64,000 bases of DNA, from positions 6,764,507-6,828,506 of the forward strand of contig NC_034014.1 in NCBI RefSeq assembly GCF_000346465.2, read 5' to 3'. Under the pieces are notes generated by a model. The model made no database searches. It saw only the letters and a program-made list of their open reading frames with translations, and was not told where the DNA came from. Positions 12,160 to 24,869 of the stretch are shown here, in pieces. Within the stretch, counting starts at the first letter, position 1. Each line of letters starts with the position of its first letter. This DNA comes from Prunus persica. Lineage: Eukaryota; Streptophyta; Magnoliopsida; Rosales; Rosaceae. The position numbers and the translations under genes are program-made.

Positions 12160-15100
12160 ATGACAGACCCAATCCGTTACGCATCTCCGGACGACGAGAC
12201 GAAGAAGACGACGCACAAGAGAAAGAGAGGGAATAAACCGTCGGAAGAATCAGAGCCTCGAAACCCTTATCAGGCCCAACAAAACGAAGAAGAGGAGAAA
12301 GGAGAAGGTGATGATGACAATAAGAAGGAAAAGAAGACGAAGAAAATGAAGGGAGAGGAAGCAGAGGCCAACGCAGAGGGGGTGGAGGAGGAGAATAAGA
12401 GGAAGAAGAAGGTCAAAAGTGGTGGAGGGTCTGGGATTATGAGCAGAGACTCCTTTGGTTCATTGAATTTGTCTGCCAACACTTTCAAGGCCATTCAGGA
12501 ACTCAACTTTCAGTATATGACTCAGGTAAATTTTCTGGTTGAACTTGATTTTATTAGCTCCTAATTTACAGGGTTTATAAGTTTCTAATAATCAAGGCTT
12601 TGGCCTTTTATAGTATTGATAGGAAAATATTTACACCTGCAGATTCAAGCCAGAGCAATCCCATCACTATTGATCGGAAAAGATGTCCTCGGAGCTGCTA
12701 GGACAGGATCCGGGAAGACTCTTGCTTTTCTTATACCAGCTTTGGAGTTGCTATATCACACAAAGTTTACTCCTCGTAATGGAACAGGTGTTGTTGTCAT
12801 TTGCCCAACACGGGAACTTGCAATTCAGGTGAGAAACCCTGGCATATTCTCGTTATTTGTTTTGCAATGTTACATTCTTCTTATATTGAGCTCGCTCCAA
12901 TTCAAGAACACATCTTTTTGATGCCTCAACAAATTTGACGTATCTAGGTTAAGTTTTAATTTTTGCCTAAAGATAATGAAGCCGAAAATGGAAATGTGTG
13001 TAAAAATTTATGCCTTTTAAGATGAAAGAAATTGTGCTTTATTACTTGTTCTGCTGTTGTATTCTGAGATTTACAGTTGATCCCCTTCTTTCTACCCTGA
13101 CTACTTTTCCTTTCAAATAATTCAGACCTATGCCGTGGCAAAGGACCTTCTGAAGTACCACTCACATACTGTTGACTTGGTTATCGGTGGTGCAGCTAGG
13201 AGAGGTGAAGCAGAACGTCTTGTAAAAGGAGTAAATCTATTGGTTGCAACCCCTGGTCGACTTCTTGACCATCTCCAGAATACCAAGGGATTCATATATA
13301 AGAACTTGAAGGTCATTCTCATCTATTCTTCGGCAATTTTGTTGTAGTTTTTTCAAAAGTATTTGTAACTGGTTGTTTTCTGAAATGTTGCATATTGCTT
13401 CAGATGGCTTTCTTATTGAAAGAAAATTCTACGTAATGTTTCCCTGACTTTTGAATATTCTTTGTGGTTATTAATCCTTTGGCCGAGATACTGGAGTGTA
13501 GTTTGGAGTCCTTTTGCAATTTTGATTGTTGTGTTAGAGACGAAATTTATCTTGTTTGTGTGGTTGAGCTACATATGTTTGATTGAGATGAAAGCTTGTA
13601 TCACGACATCACATCATTTGACGATCCTTAGTTTGATTGTTCTCTTGGATTTGCAGTGCCTCATAATTGATGAAGCTGATAGGATTTTGGAAGCAAACTT
13701 TGAGGAAGAAATGAAACAGATTATTAAGCTTCTACCCAAGGTACAGTATTTGAGTTAATAATCTATGTTGTGTTACAAAGACTCTAGGCTGCAGACAGTA
13801 GATGCATCCAACTTGCAACATATCTTTGTGATTTTCTTTTAATAGGAGCAGCTTGGAGTTTTGTTAACTGTGTGATTATATTCGGCATTCGGCCTAGATG
13901 CATTAAGTTTAAGGTTTTAGTTACAATTTCATATGGATTTTATACGGTTATGTCCTGTGGCTGACTGAGTTGCTAATGGATGTGCAGAAAAGGCAAACAG
14001 CTTTATTTTCAGCAACCCAAACTACAAAGGTTTGTGCCGTAGTCTCTTGCTTTCTGCATTGTTTTTAAATATCTTTAGCATAAATTGATACGCTACGCAC
14101 AGTTCAATAGTTCACTAACTTTTAATGCTTTGAGTCTACGCGTCTGTGTGTGTTCCCATGATTTTGCTCTGAAAATACTTTTCCTATTAAACCTGTAGGT
14201 TCACGATCTTGCTAGATTGTCGTTGAAAGAACATCACTTGATTGATGTTGATGGTGGAAGAACTAAGGTAGGAATCCATCTGGTTTTATGTATTCCTCCT
14301 TTTACATTTATTTTGTGTTCATCATGTCTATTTTGAAATTAAATCGACTTCATATTCTTATATTCTTATATGTTTTTTCTTTTCGTTTTGATTTAACCCT
14401 AATCTCTAAAATCTGACATTGTGTGCAATATATACAGGTCACCAATGAAGGGCTGAAACAAGGCTATTTTATTGTGCCTAGTGAGGAGAGATTTATTCTC
14501 CTATATTCTTTTCTGGTGGCGATTCGGTCTAAGAAAGTGATGGTCTTCTTCTCTTCTTGTAACTCAGTCAAATTCCACTCTGACCTTCTTAGATACGTTA
14601 ATGTGGATTGCTTTGATATCCATGGAAAGCAAAAGCAGCAGAGGAGGACAAAAACTTTTTTTGACTTCTGCAAAGCAGAGAAAGGAATCTTACTCTGTAC
14701 TGATGTTGCTGCTCGTGGCCTGGATATTCCTGCTGTGGTATGCTTCCTCTTTCTTTTTGCAATTTTTCTAAACTTTTTTTGAACATCATGTTATGCCAAT
14801 ACACTTCTTTGTCACATTATAGCAGTATCACAATAAGCAAATGCTTGTGGTAAATCTAATGCTTGTTTTTTCTTTGCTTGTAGGACGTGATTGTGCAGTT
14901 TGATCCTCCAGATGATCCCAAGGTGTCTAATTTTCCCTCTTTACTGACATATTTCAACTAATTTTTGTATCAAGTAGTTCTTCTATATCCATTTTGTAGC
15001 ATGAAGAATTTATCCATTCCCGAGTTCTGTTTCTTTTTCCTATTCTTAAATGCTTTCACAACAATGGGATATCTGCTTGCAGGAATATATCCACAGAGTT

Positions 15101-16006
15101 GGTCGAACAGCTCGAGGGGAAGGTGGAAAAGGAAAGGCATTTCTTTTCCTCATACCCGAAGAGATGCAATTTATTCGCTATTTGAAGGTATGATTTAGTC
15201 AAGAAGAAAAAATAAACAGGAGCAGCGAAACCCCAGCACCCCACCCCCACACACACACAACAAAAGTGCCATGCTTTCCGGAAGGGTGTCTGTATTTAGA
15301 GCAAGCACAAATCACTTTTTTTTAGGTTGCTACATGCGGTGCTTGTTCTCCATTTCAATTCTTTATTTTATTCTGTTTTCAGGCTGAAAAAGTCCCCGTT
15401 GAAGAGCAACAAATTAATAAGAATAAGCTGAAAAATGTGCAGTCTCAACTGGTAATTTCCTGTTTTCAGGCTTCAGTTGTTACCTATTACTACACAGTAA
15501 CTGGTTCCGAGGAACCTTATGTATTGCCGTGACTGATGCAGGAAAAGATGGTTGAGGGCAACTACTATCTGCGCCAAGCGGCAAAAGAAGCATATAAATC
15601 TTATCTATTAGCGTATAATTCACACTCTATGAAGGACATCTTTAATGTTCACCGTCTCGATCTGCAGGTACCCAAACTTTTTCTTGATATTGTAAAGGAA
15701 ATTATTTATCTTTTAATTTCTGCTGTTGTTGTTGGGATGTCAAAATATGAAATGTAGCATGGTTATGTATCAGCATTTATTCTGCCAATTAATTGCAAAG
15801 TGCTGTTGAACTTGGACCTACAGGCGGTCGCAGCTTCATTTTGCTTTTCAAGTCTTCCCAAGGTGAATTTGAACTTAAACAGCAGTGCATCAAAGTTCCG
15901 GAAGAAGATGCACAAAGTAGGAGGAAGTAGAAATGGATTCAGCGAGAGCAATCCTTATGGAATGCGAAAAGGTAGAGATGAAATTCGACAATTTGTGAAG
16001 CATTAA
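12160..16006 (+). CDS. RH51: DEAD-box ATP-dependent RNA helicase, Has1/DDX18 class (RH51/RH27-like)
   Basis: Twelve exons: 12160-12525, 12643-12828, 13126-13311, 13657-13740, 13988-14029, 14199-14267, 14438-14737, 14884-14922, 15083-15187, 15383-15451, 15542-15667, 15824-16006. Every exon is a multiple of three and the total is 584 residues. Residues 1-90 are a Lys/Glu-rich nucleolar-type tail. Then come a Q-motif region (about 100-128), motif [10 protein letters not shown] (140-148), PTRELA, DEAD (251-254), SAT (282-284), and in the second RecA lobe ARGLDIP and HRVGRTARG (from 428). The C-terminal tail keeps the family's [18 protein letters not shown] block. Yeast Has1 unwinds pre-rRNA and snoRNA duplexes in 40S and 60S biogenesis, so a nucleolar role is expected. 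Whether it matches Arabidopsis RH51 or RH27 needs a tree. No catalytic residue is missing. Confidence 0.93.
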
Positions 16007-17175
16007 GGAGCCTGCGTGCAGTGTATTATATATAGGGGGCAGATCCGTAGCACTATATTTTTTGCACAATTTTTAAAACAATTTTTTAACCATTAGATTA
16101 GAATGTATTGAATGGTTGAGATTAAGTCTCATTAATTAAATAATTAAATAAAATTTTAATTAACAATCTCCTTATGTTTTCTCTCTCCTCATTGATGTTT
16201 TCCATACCTGCTGTCATTAACACCCTTTCTCAAACTTTTTTCTTCTTCTTCGTGCCTAGTACGACTCTGGTTACATATTGTTTCCATTTAAAGTCCGAAA
16301 ACAGCCTAAGCCACCTTGGCTGATCAAGAATTGGGGAAAAGGGGGTCTTTTACATATTTTATTAACATTTTCCTAACGGTAGTTGCTTCTTATAACGAGT
16401 TCTTAAGTTTCTGAATTGATGTGAGAAAGAGTGAAGAAGAAGAAGAAAAGATGATTGTGCAATTGAGCTTGAAATGAGGCGAGAAAGGTCTACTTGGAAA
16501 TTGGCCCTTCAACTGCATCCACTTGCAGAAGCCATTACCATGCTTTTATTCAACGCATTTTTTATTCCAAGTGGAAGCAGTGGTAAATGGAACCAGCAGA
16601 AGAAGGCCTCCATTTGAGGACATCAGAAATGTTAGGATCAGGCTGATAACAAGGCATCAAAGACTAGAATAACCAAGAGACTTAAAGGAGAATGTACCAA
16701 TGAGTGCCTTGGGATATAAGTTTCATTTTGCTCTAATTTCCACTGAAGCATATCGATGAAAGAAAAAATGAATGTCATATTTCCCTGTACATTTTTCTAT
16801 GTGCAGTATAAAGTCACTAATTCATTCACTCTCTCAGAGTCAGACACCAGCTATCTTCCGCATTCTTGCAGTCAAGAGTATTCTGAATGTTCATTTCAAC
16901 TGCAAACCCTTAATTCTGCAATCTCAAATGCTAGATCATATCATCTAACACCACGGGAATGTGTCTTTCACTCCCTACGGGACCAGCCAGAGCTCAAGAA
17001 GAAACTGAATTCTAACCACCATGTGTTCTATGAGCATTAATTACATAGCTATTGCTGACCTCAGAAGCTTGTTCACAGGATCTTGGCCTTGTTTTCTCAA
17101 ACTTAAGATTATCTAGAAATCATCAGGCATTCATAATCTCTGGCAACCATCATAGTTGCCCATCTTCACCACCAG
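16007..17175. other. Convergent intergenic region between helicase and PPR 3' ends
   Basis: Contains the likely 3' UTRs of both genes and AT-rich sequence around 16020-16165. A 94-codon plus-strand frame (16756-17040) has no recognisable domain, no splice context and ends beside the PPR stop, so I do not call it a gene. Confidence 0.55.
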
Positions 17176-18666
17176 TTAGACCAAACTATGCCCTGGAAGT
17201 TTGAAGGCATTCCTCTCATCCAGCAAGCTTCTCATTCTCTCGGCATCACTAAACCTTCCAACCCCAGCAAAGATGTTGGACATAAGCACGTAGTCACCGC
17301 CATATCCTCTCTCCATCTCCAGTATCTTCTTTGTCACCCTCTCACCCATCTCCACATTACCATGAAAGCTACAAGCACCCAACAGCGTCCTCCAAATCAC
17401 AACGTTAACGATATTGGAAGGAATCTCCAAAGCCATATTTTCTGCTTCTTCTAATCTCCCTGCCCTCCCTAGCATATCTATTAAGCATCCATAGTGCTTG
17501 ATATCCAGTGCGATTTCATACTCGTCGACCATCTTCCCAAAGAAGTTCAGCCCCTCATCAATTAATCGTCCATGACTACAAGCATTGAAAATACTCAAGA
17601 ATGTCACTCGATTTGGTTTGAGACCAACGTTCTCCATACTATTAAAATACTCGACCGCTTCTTTCCCCATTCCATGCATTGCAAACCCAGAGATTATGGA
17701 TGTCCATGACACCAAATTCTTCCTCTCAACAGGTATCTCCTCAAACAATCTCGATGCACTATCTATGCAGCCACATTTTGCATAAGAATCCAATAGGGAA
17801 TTGGTGACACGTATGTCAGATGCATTAAATCCTCTCTTCTCACCGTAAGCATGAAGTGATTGACAAATTTTAAGAGCTCCAAGAACCGAAACGGCTGGAA
17901 ATATGGCCAAAAGTGTAACCTCAGTAGGTTCAACGTGATCTTCAACAACCATTCTTCGAAACAAAGCAACAGCATCACGGGGCTGATTTTTACGTGAATA
18001 CCCGTCAATAATGGCAGTACAGGACACAACAGTAGGGGCTGGCATCTGATCAAAGAGAGACCGAGCCAATTTAAGCTCACCCCATTTCGCCAAACTAGTT
18101 ATCATGACATTCCAAGTGACAGAATTCCTCTCAGGCATTTCGTAGAACACGTGGAGAGCAAGGAGCAAAGAGCCACATGCGGCATACATATTAAGCAAGG
18201 CAGTTTGAACATAGACATGGAAATGGAAACCGAGTTTGTGAGTGAGGGCATGGATTTGGGCACCTGGGTTGGTAGAGTTTAAGGCAATAGAGGCGTGGAG
18301 AAGGAAGGAGTAGGTGAAGGAGTCGAAGGAAAGGGAACAATGTTGGAGGTGTTTATAGAAAGTGAAAGCGTCACGAGGGAAGGGGCCAAAGGAATAGCAA
18401 CGAAGCAAAGTGTTGAAGAGGAGAAGATGGGCAGTGGAAATGGAGTGATGGAGGAGAAAGCCAGAGGTGAGAATGTGAGAGTGGATTTGTTGGGTGGCTG
18501 AGCGACTTGTTGGGTTTTTGAGCAAGATAGAGGCCAAGTGCCTTGGATGCTTGATCTGGATTGGTGCTGAAGACAATGAAGAAGATGAGGAAAAGCAGAG
18601 GGCTAGAGTTGGAATTTGAGTTACAAAGTAGAGAAGGGAATGTCCCTTGGAACTCAGCCTCGCCAT
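17176..18666 (-). CDS. Pentatricopeptide repeat protein, PLS/E class, intronless (At1g09220-like, organellar)
   Basis: A single 496-residue frame with no introns, the normal architecture of plant PLS-type PPR genes. From about residue 80 onward it is a chain of PPR motifs (for example VTWNVMITSLAKWGELKLAR, VVSCTAIIDGYS, LVSWTSIISGFAMHG, VIWRTLLGACSFHGN). It ends in an E-type extension (GDYVLMSNIFAGVGRFSDAE) and has no DYW domain. The first 35 residues are rich in Ser, Arg and Lys with few acids, compatible with a mitochondrial transit peptide. E-class PPR proteins bind specific organellar RNAs and usually act in C-to-U editing with a DYW partner. The overall match I recall is Arabidopsis At1g09220 (about 504 residues); the orthologue call is from memory. 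A decayed tRNA-Lys half lies about 100 bp upstream of the start. Confidence 0.88.
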   Translation of the reverse strand: MARLSSKGHSLLYFVTQIPTLALCFSSSSSLSSAPIQIKHPRHLASILLKNPTSRSATQQIHSHILTSGFLLHHSISTAHLLLFNTLLRCYSFGPFPRDAFTFYKHLQHCSLSFDSFTYSFLLHASIALNSTNPGAQIHALTHKLGFHFHVYVQTALLNMYAACGSLLLALHVFYEMPERNSVTWNVMITSLAKWGELKLARSLFDQMPAPTVVSCTAIIDGYSRKNQPRDAVALFRRMVVEDHVEPTEVTLLAIFPAVSVLGALKICQSLHAYGEKRGFNASDIRVTNSLLDSYAKCGCIDSASRLFEEIPVERKNLVSWTSIISGFAMHGMGKEAVEYFNSMENVGLKPNRVTFLSIFNACSHGRLIDEGLNFFGKMVDEYEIALDIKHYGCLIDMLGRAGRLEEAENMALEIPSNIVNVVIWRTLLGACSFHGNVEMGERVTKKILEMERGYGGDYVLMSNIFAGVGRFSDAERMRSLLDERNAFKLPGHSLV

Positions 18667-19439
18667 GGACTGTTGTATTTGGCTTGCTCACCATGTTCAA
18701 ATGAAGGAAAAACTCTCGAGTTAAGAGTCGAGGTTTGGTTGTCGAGGTTTTAGAATTTGAAGTTTGAATACCAAGGTCAAGAGCCTTGCGCTCTACCAAC
18801 TGAGCTCGGGGGGCAACTTGTCAAAGACAAATTCTTTGTAAGAAAGATTGTTATCGGCATATCTTTTTTTTCTTTTCTTTTCGTCTAATTGTTATTGACA
18901 TGTCCGTAGAAGGAAATTGCATGTTAATATATGGATTGACAGTAATAGTCCAATTACGCAATTTAACTATATAATGGTAATAACAACTCAATTTTATAAA
19001 AAGAAAAAGAAATGGCATTACAAATGACTCGTTTAGTCCGAACTGGAAAACATTAGGTTGTACTAGTAATTCAAGTTACAAATTGGTGTTTCCAGTGTCT
19101 TTTTTTAAAACTAATCTATTCATATTGTCAAAATCCAAATCGTTCTACATTATCCCATCCAAATGGACCCTTAACTTATGACTAGGGAGATACTGGATCT
19201 GCAGACAGGCAGAATAATCTTCAGGATAGTCCAAGTCAATCATCTCCAGAATAATCCTATCCCGTCAAATGGAACCTGAGCTTTGAACAGTCCTCTTATC
19301 AGAAAGAAAAGATCCTACGCCGTCTGGCAAGTTCAGCAATGAAACAAATTCCTTGATGAACTGTTGATATGCTGGTTCAGGGGACCTGTTGATGATGTAT
19401 GCCATAAGAAGGCAATTGCAAGGGGGTATTTTGGTTCAG
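18667..19439. other. Spacer between PPR start and TMEM209-like 3' end
   Basis: Holds the PPR 5' region with the tRNA-Lys remnant (18766-18814), then AT-rich DNA without a supportable ORF. The portion next to 19440 should be the 3' UTR of the minus-strand TMEM209-like gene. Confidence 0.55.
18766..18814 (-). pseudogene. 5' half of a tRNA-Lys(CTT), decayed
   Basis: On the minus strand, from 18814, there is an acceptor-like GCCCCCCG, then the intact D-arm/A-box AGCTCAGTTGGTAGAGC and an anticodon stem-loop CAAGG-CTCTTGA-CCTTG with anticodon CTT (Lys). After that the T-arm and 3' acceptor are unrecognisable (a TTCAAAC trace only, no B box with a pairing stem). A pol III transcript needs both boxes, so this is most likely a remnant. 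Confidence 0.75.
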
Positions 19440-22400
19440 TCAGTCCTCAGCTTCTGATTCCAGAACAGGGAGGATGCTCAGGGCTGAAGAACTAAGATGC
19501 ATTCCCCGAACAATCCCCCCATATTCAACCTTAATCCTGTGGCACAGAAGCAAAATCGAATCCCACAGTGCCGTCATTCCCTGAATTAAAGATGAAACCT
19601 CTTTGTCAATTTAACCAATACAACAGCATATCCCATTTCCAGGGATTTTGTCAATATTTTAAGATGTAAGATGTGAGTAAAAAACAATACTGCAGGCACA
19701 ATAAAGATTGGACAACCAGCAATCTAGAGAAAATTAATTTGGCATAAGTGTGGCAAGTGGTAAGTACTTACCTGAAGAGAAAACTGCAATTTCTTATCCC
19801 AATACAAGGCAAAAACTGGGGGGCTTTGCCTTCCAACAACAAGTACAGACGCTCCAGGGTGGAGAGCAGAAGGGACACCAGATACGACAGCTATGTACTT
19901 CTCAGGAAACCTTTCTTTTGGAGGTAGGACTCCCAAGAATAGGGGATTTTTGCTAGAACGAGCTTCAGCATAGGATGCAGGATCCACATGCAACATCCAC
20001 TTTGGATGCTCCAGGAAAGCACAGAACAAATACAAGAGCAAGTGAGAATCAGTTGGCAGCTCAAGAGTCCACTTATTGTGCTTTTTATCATATACTTCTC
20101 CACTTCCAAGATATTCATAATTCTTCAAACAGGTTCCTTCAGCAAGCTCTGTTAAACTCCCCAGGGAGAAACCAAGTTTAGATTACAGAGGCAAAGGATA
20201 TACATAGAATATATATTGCCCATTAACATAACCTAATTATTCTCATGAATAGACTGGTAAAAATACATAACCTAATTATTCTCATGAATAGACTGGTAAA
20301 AATAAGCCCTTGAAATTTGGTGGATAGTTCTGATCGGCCTGACATGGGACTTTTTATTTTTACTGCAAGCTACTGTTCATAGTACTGTAATTTGAGTATG
20401 TATAGTTCATTTAACAAAAATTTGGTATTTTATTGTGGGCCCATTTAATAAAAATTGTCTTTTGATTATGTTTTATTAAATATAACCATTAGATTTGTTT
20501 TATTTCAGGGGTTTAGATTACTGTATTAAGGTCAAGTCATGGCAGATACCTATATAAGCTTTGTAATGCGTACACCAAATGAAGATTGATTTTGGTTTGC
20601 AGCCACTTGAGCTCTCTCAAACCCTAGAAAGCGTGGTCTTCTATCTTAGGAGAGTGATCCAAGAAATCTACTGGGATGAGTTAATTCAGGTTAATCAATC
20701 TTTCTTAAATAGTCAAATCCTAATTTCAAAAACTCCCATTATTCAGAACACTAAGACTACAAACCCACAATCTGAAAACTATTCCCCTAGATATCTTACA
20801 TGAGATGCCTGCATAAGGTGATACATAGTGAAAAATCAAGATTTTAAGCACCTCGAATCCTTTGTACTGTATATTCTGCTCGAATGCTGCTTTGCGGTAG
20901 AAGACCTTTAACTAACTCTCCCTTCATCAATGCATGAAGCCTCTGGTGTTCAGTGATTGCATCCACACACTCCTGCATAATAGGGACCAACGGATTCTGC
21001 TGTGGGGTTTGTTGCAGATTGGCTTGAGGCAGCTTGGCTGCATATGATGAGAAGCATTGCATTAAAACATCAGCACATATCTTTTGCTAAAACAATCCAA
21101 AAAGAGTTTTAAATGAAATATGTTCATAAGTGAAGAGCACTTACAGGCCGAAGCATCAATAGCCTGGACGAGAGTAGCTCGTAATTGATGCATAAGTCCA
21201 TCTTCATCAAGAGTTAATGTTGGCTGCCATTCCTTAGTCCTATCATTTGAAGACACTGTAGCAGTTCTAGCAGTTGGTAAATCACTTCCAACTTGACTAA
21301 TTGAAATTGACATCCCAAGTTTGGCAGCTGCTTGGATTACCTATAAATTTAGTAATTTTATACTGACTTAGTATTGATGGAATACACTCTATACAGAAAC
21401 TTGCACTACTACACATATCATGCCATCAGATTTTTCCTCTGCAGTTGAAACATAACACTCTTTTACCAACCACAAAGCAGCCATAGCTCATGTTAAACAT
21501 ATGAAGACAAAGAAGATGACTTAGAGGAGGTGGAAGTGGTGAAGACAAACCTGAATATGACTGGTTTCAATCTTGTCAAGTAGAGGATTAAGCAAAACCG
21601 AAGAAAACCATTGCCTGAGGCTGTCACGCCACTGCTCAATTTGAGGATAGATGCCCAAACGCTCAAATGCATGAATAGATTCTTCCATGGACATAGGTGG
21701 AGGAAGCTCGCCCTCTCCTTTCTTTGGGGGAGTTGTGAACTTCTGAGAACCTGGAGACATCCTCACAGGCCTCAATGGTGTACTCCTAGTAGTTCCAGAT
21801 GTGTTAGCTGAACTTGGACTGGCTGCACCAAAGCCTCTAATGGTGGGTGGTGGAGTTGCCAGTTTCCCCGCTGATTCTGTGATTTTTTCATCCACCTCTG
21901 CCAAGAACCTTTCAAACTTTTCTTCTGACATTATCTCTCTTGTAGATGCTCGCTTGCTTGACCAAGGGGTGGAGACCGCTGAATCTACTCCAGGAGAATT
22001 CTGAACAGAAGAGAGTGGTGAAACACCTCCCGACACAAGATACAAAGAAGATGTAGAACCGGGTGATTTAGAAGGGCTACTGATAGATCCCATCTTAGTT
22101 CCTCCACTGATGTTTGACTTATTCGCGCTGATTCGAGACAAACGATTTGAACTGGTGATTGGCTGATGAAGTGGAACAAGTACATCCGAAGGGGAAGACA
22201 TGTGGGGTTTAGACTTGGGAGGTTTCTTTGAAGACTCTGATACGACTTGCTCAACCTTTGGCTTAATTCCCAAAAGTCCTAGTTGACGATTTGTAAGGCA
22301 TGGTTTGTCACTATTTCCTTTTGAGGGTGCGGCATTTCTCAGTGAGATGGCTCTAAATAGTGCAAATAGAGTACCCAAAAATATCAAGCCCATGAAGGTC

Positions 22401-23284
22401 TGTATTGCTTTGGAAAACAAATCTGAAGGACAAAACAAGATGTTCAAAACAAACTATATCAATCAAAGCATCAAGTTCAAGCCAATCAAAGTTTTCTGGA
22501 TTGAATTTAACAACTTACAGGCTGCCTCTTGGGAAAGATTTTTGAGCTTCAAATTGTCAATAATCCCATTTTCCCTTCAACAATTCAAGGCAGTTTATTT
22601 CGTTAGCCACACGTAATAATATATAGCCAAATCCAATTTCCATAACCAAAGATCTAAAAACATATTCTTCTAATTTAAATTCGTTCTTTAATAAATAACA
22701 AAACTTAATATGAATAATTAAATCCTTGAATTTCCTGTTGGTCAATAAATAAGCTCAAACATGCTATGCAAATTTAGTTTGTTCATTCAGGTCTTAAAAG
22801 GACCCAAAAAAACCCAAACGAAAAATAAGCTCCAAACTATAAATTTGAAAGTCTTTTTATGTTTTTGTTTTTCCTTCTTCCTTTTATACACTTTCATAGC
22901 AAGTAATAAAGGGTTTTTGTTTCCCATAAACCAAACACTGATAAATTCAACTCAAGCTTCTATCCCCATTCTTTCTTCCTTCCTTTTCTCAACAATCAAA
23001 CAGAGCGAAATTCCCATATTAAACACACACAAAAGAACCCAATAAATAAAATCTTCGCTTAAACCCTCTTAAAACCCTAGCTTTTCAAATTGAGCAATTG
23101 GGTACCTGGAAAACATGGCCATGAAGGCGACGGCGGAGGCGGAGGAGAGAAAGAAGATACAGAGGAGTGCATGCTTCGAAGGCCGGAGGCTATTGGCGGT
23201 GAGGGCGGCGGACAAGGATGGGTTCTGGTACACTGAGAACTTGGCGGGCTTTGGTGGAGGCGAGGCTTTGTCTCTTGATTCCAT
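19440..23284 (-). CDS. TMEM209-like / cytochrome b561-related N-terminal domain protein (At1g07970-like)
   Basis: Seven exons (descending): 23284-23106, 22574-22519, 22422-21551, 21340-21145, 21037-20852, 20148-19772, 19580-19440; phases close to 668 residues. I found the 56-bp exon 2 because exon 1 (phase 2) could not join exon 3 directly. Two hydrophobic segments lie at about 38-58 and 85-105. A long Ser/Pro-rich linker follows, then a conserved C-terminal domain (for example ERLGIYPQIEQWRDSLRQWF, LAEGTCLKNYEYLGSG, PPKERFPEKYIA). This is the domain named 'cytochrome B561, N-terminal', shared with animal TMEM209, a nuclear-envelope protein linked to nucleoporin NUP205. There is no b561 haem machinery. 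An upstream in-frame Met at 23368 exists, but the chosen start fits the family's short N-terminus. The plant function is not established. Confidence 0.88.
20227..20304. repeat. 39-bp direct tandem repeat (two copies)
   Basis: A unit starting cataacctaattattctcat occurs at 20227 and again at 20266 essentially unchanged. It lies in intron 5 of the TMEM209-like gene. Confidence 0.9.
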
Positions 23285-24869
23285 GGCTGGAGCAATGCTG
23301 CTTGTCGTTGCTTGGGTCCGGGTCCGGGTCCAGGTACTGAGGGAAACTTCGAATATGTTAGTTCCCACAGAGCGGAATTAACAAGAGAGACTGTTTCAAT
23401 CTCTCTATTCGTTTTGGCATTGTTGAGCTTCGTGGGTTTTGGGCGGTATATAGTCACTGCCACTGGCCTCTCCCGGTTTTGCTGGGGTTTGAAAAAGAAA
23501 AAGGGTTTATAAAAATAAATAAGTAAAAGAAAATGTTTTTTTTTCCTTTTCTTTTTTGGGTAACAGTTAGAACGTCCTTTTTAAAAAAACACAAAAAAGG
23601 AAACAAACTTGCTTGGCATTTAACTTCTTTGTTGTATGGGCGCCAAAGTTCAATACTAATAAATATACTACGGATCTATGTAAGATTGTATAATATACCA
23701 TAATAAGGTAGATTTTGGGATACACCAATAAGTCTATTTCTCTCGTGACCTTATCGCATTGGTAGTCCAACGTGACCTAATCGCATTAGTAGTCCAAACA
23801 CTTTCCCTATAATTATTTCCTTAGTAGTCAAGTTTAGGGAGGAGCTCTCCAATAATGAGATTGGGTTGAGAAAGTGTTTGGGAGTCCTATCCTTCCTACT
23901 AGGTTTGGGGAAAGTTTTAGGGAAGTTATTAATGACACGCTCTATTGTCTAATATTTTTTTATTTTTAAATTTGAGAATTATTTACGAGATGATTAGAGA
24001 TAGTTGTAATTAAAATTGTGAAAAAATACAAGTATGGTGATGAGAAAAAGAACGCATAAAAGCGCACCATGAAATTTGGTGGTGCAACCAATAGACACAC
24101 ATGTAGCAAAAAGTGTACGTAGCTTACCAAAAGGTGATTGGCAAAGTCCACCAGAGGCTTCCCTCTTGTTAAAGGCAATGAGTAAGCCTCTATCTCTAAG
24201 CTAGGTAACTCAACGAGTCAGCTCTAGGCAATTGGTCAAGTTTAACTTCTTCAGTCTGTAAAGTTTGGATTGCCTGCACAAAGGTTTCTCTTGGCTATGA
24301 GGAAAATAGGAAAATCTATTTGGTTACTTGGGAGATGGTATGAGGCAATGAAAATCAAGCTTTCTTGGCTAATTTGGTGTGGAGATATATCTAATCCGTT
24401 TCGATGGAAGGATTTGGATTTGACCATAAAGCTAAATTTGCTATGAAAACAAGAATCATTATATTTAAAATTCATTTGTTTTTATTTTTCTTGTCTAAAT
24501 CTTAACGCACACGCATTGTTATAGTCTATGCAAACAATTTTCCAACATCATCTAAATTGTAAATCTATAAATTTGGAACCACTTCATCCGAATGGAACCT
24601 AGGTTGTCTTGTTGTGGCCTGGTAAGAGTGCCACAATCACAACCAAAAATTTTATCTACTAGCCTAATCCTATTCATTCCTATTTAAAATCCCAGAGATA
24701 ATGTAGCCAGCATGACATGATGAAAATGGATAAACTTTGTCTGTCCCTGAAAACACCCCATGCCCAATATTGATAAGCTCAAACTCCACTCTGAAAAACT
24801 AGTCTGCACTCAAGTCCACTGAGCTCAACTACCTCTTTGAAATCTGATTGGCTATCTCCTCAAAGCACC
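23285..24869. other. Upstream region of the TMEM209-like gene and spacer
   Basis: Contains a (CGTGACC..CGCATT) block of about 27 bp in two copies at 23744-23799 and otherwise AT-rich DNA. No ORF with recognisable domains. The first few hundred bases should hold the promoter and 5' UTR of the minus-strand gene. Confidence 0.5.

Noticed and set aside
16756..17040. 94-codon plus-strand ORF beside the PPR gene
   Set aside because: No recognisable domain, no splice context, and it overlaps the expected 3' UTR region of the PPR gene.
18371..18799. 142-codon minus-strand ORF overlapping the PPR start
   Set aside because: Shadow frame: the PPR motifs are in the other minus frame and this one only overlaps its 5' end.
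22447..22519. Using the ATG at 22447 as start of the TMEM209-like protein
   Set aside because: An upstream exon pair (23284-23106 and 22574-22519) joins in phase and supplies the first membrane segment expected for the family.
23069..23105. Extension of TMEM209-like exon 1 to the in-frame stop
   Set aside because: The donor AG|GTACCC at 23106/23105 followed by exon 2 restores the conserved frame.
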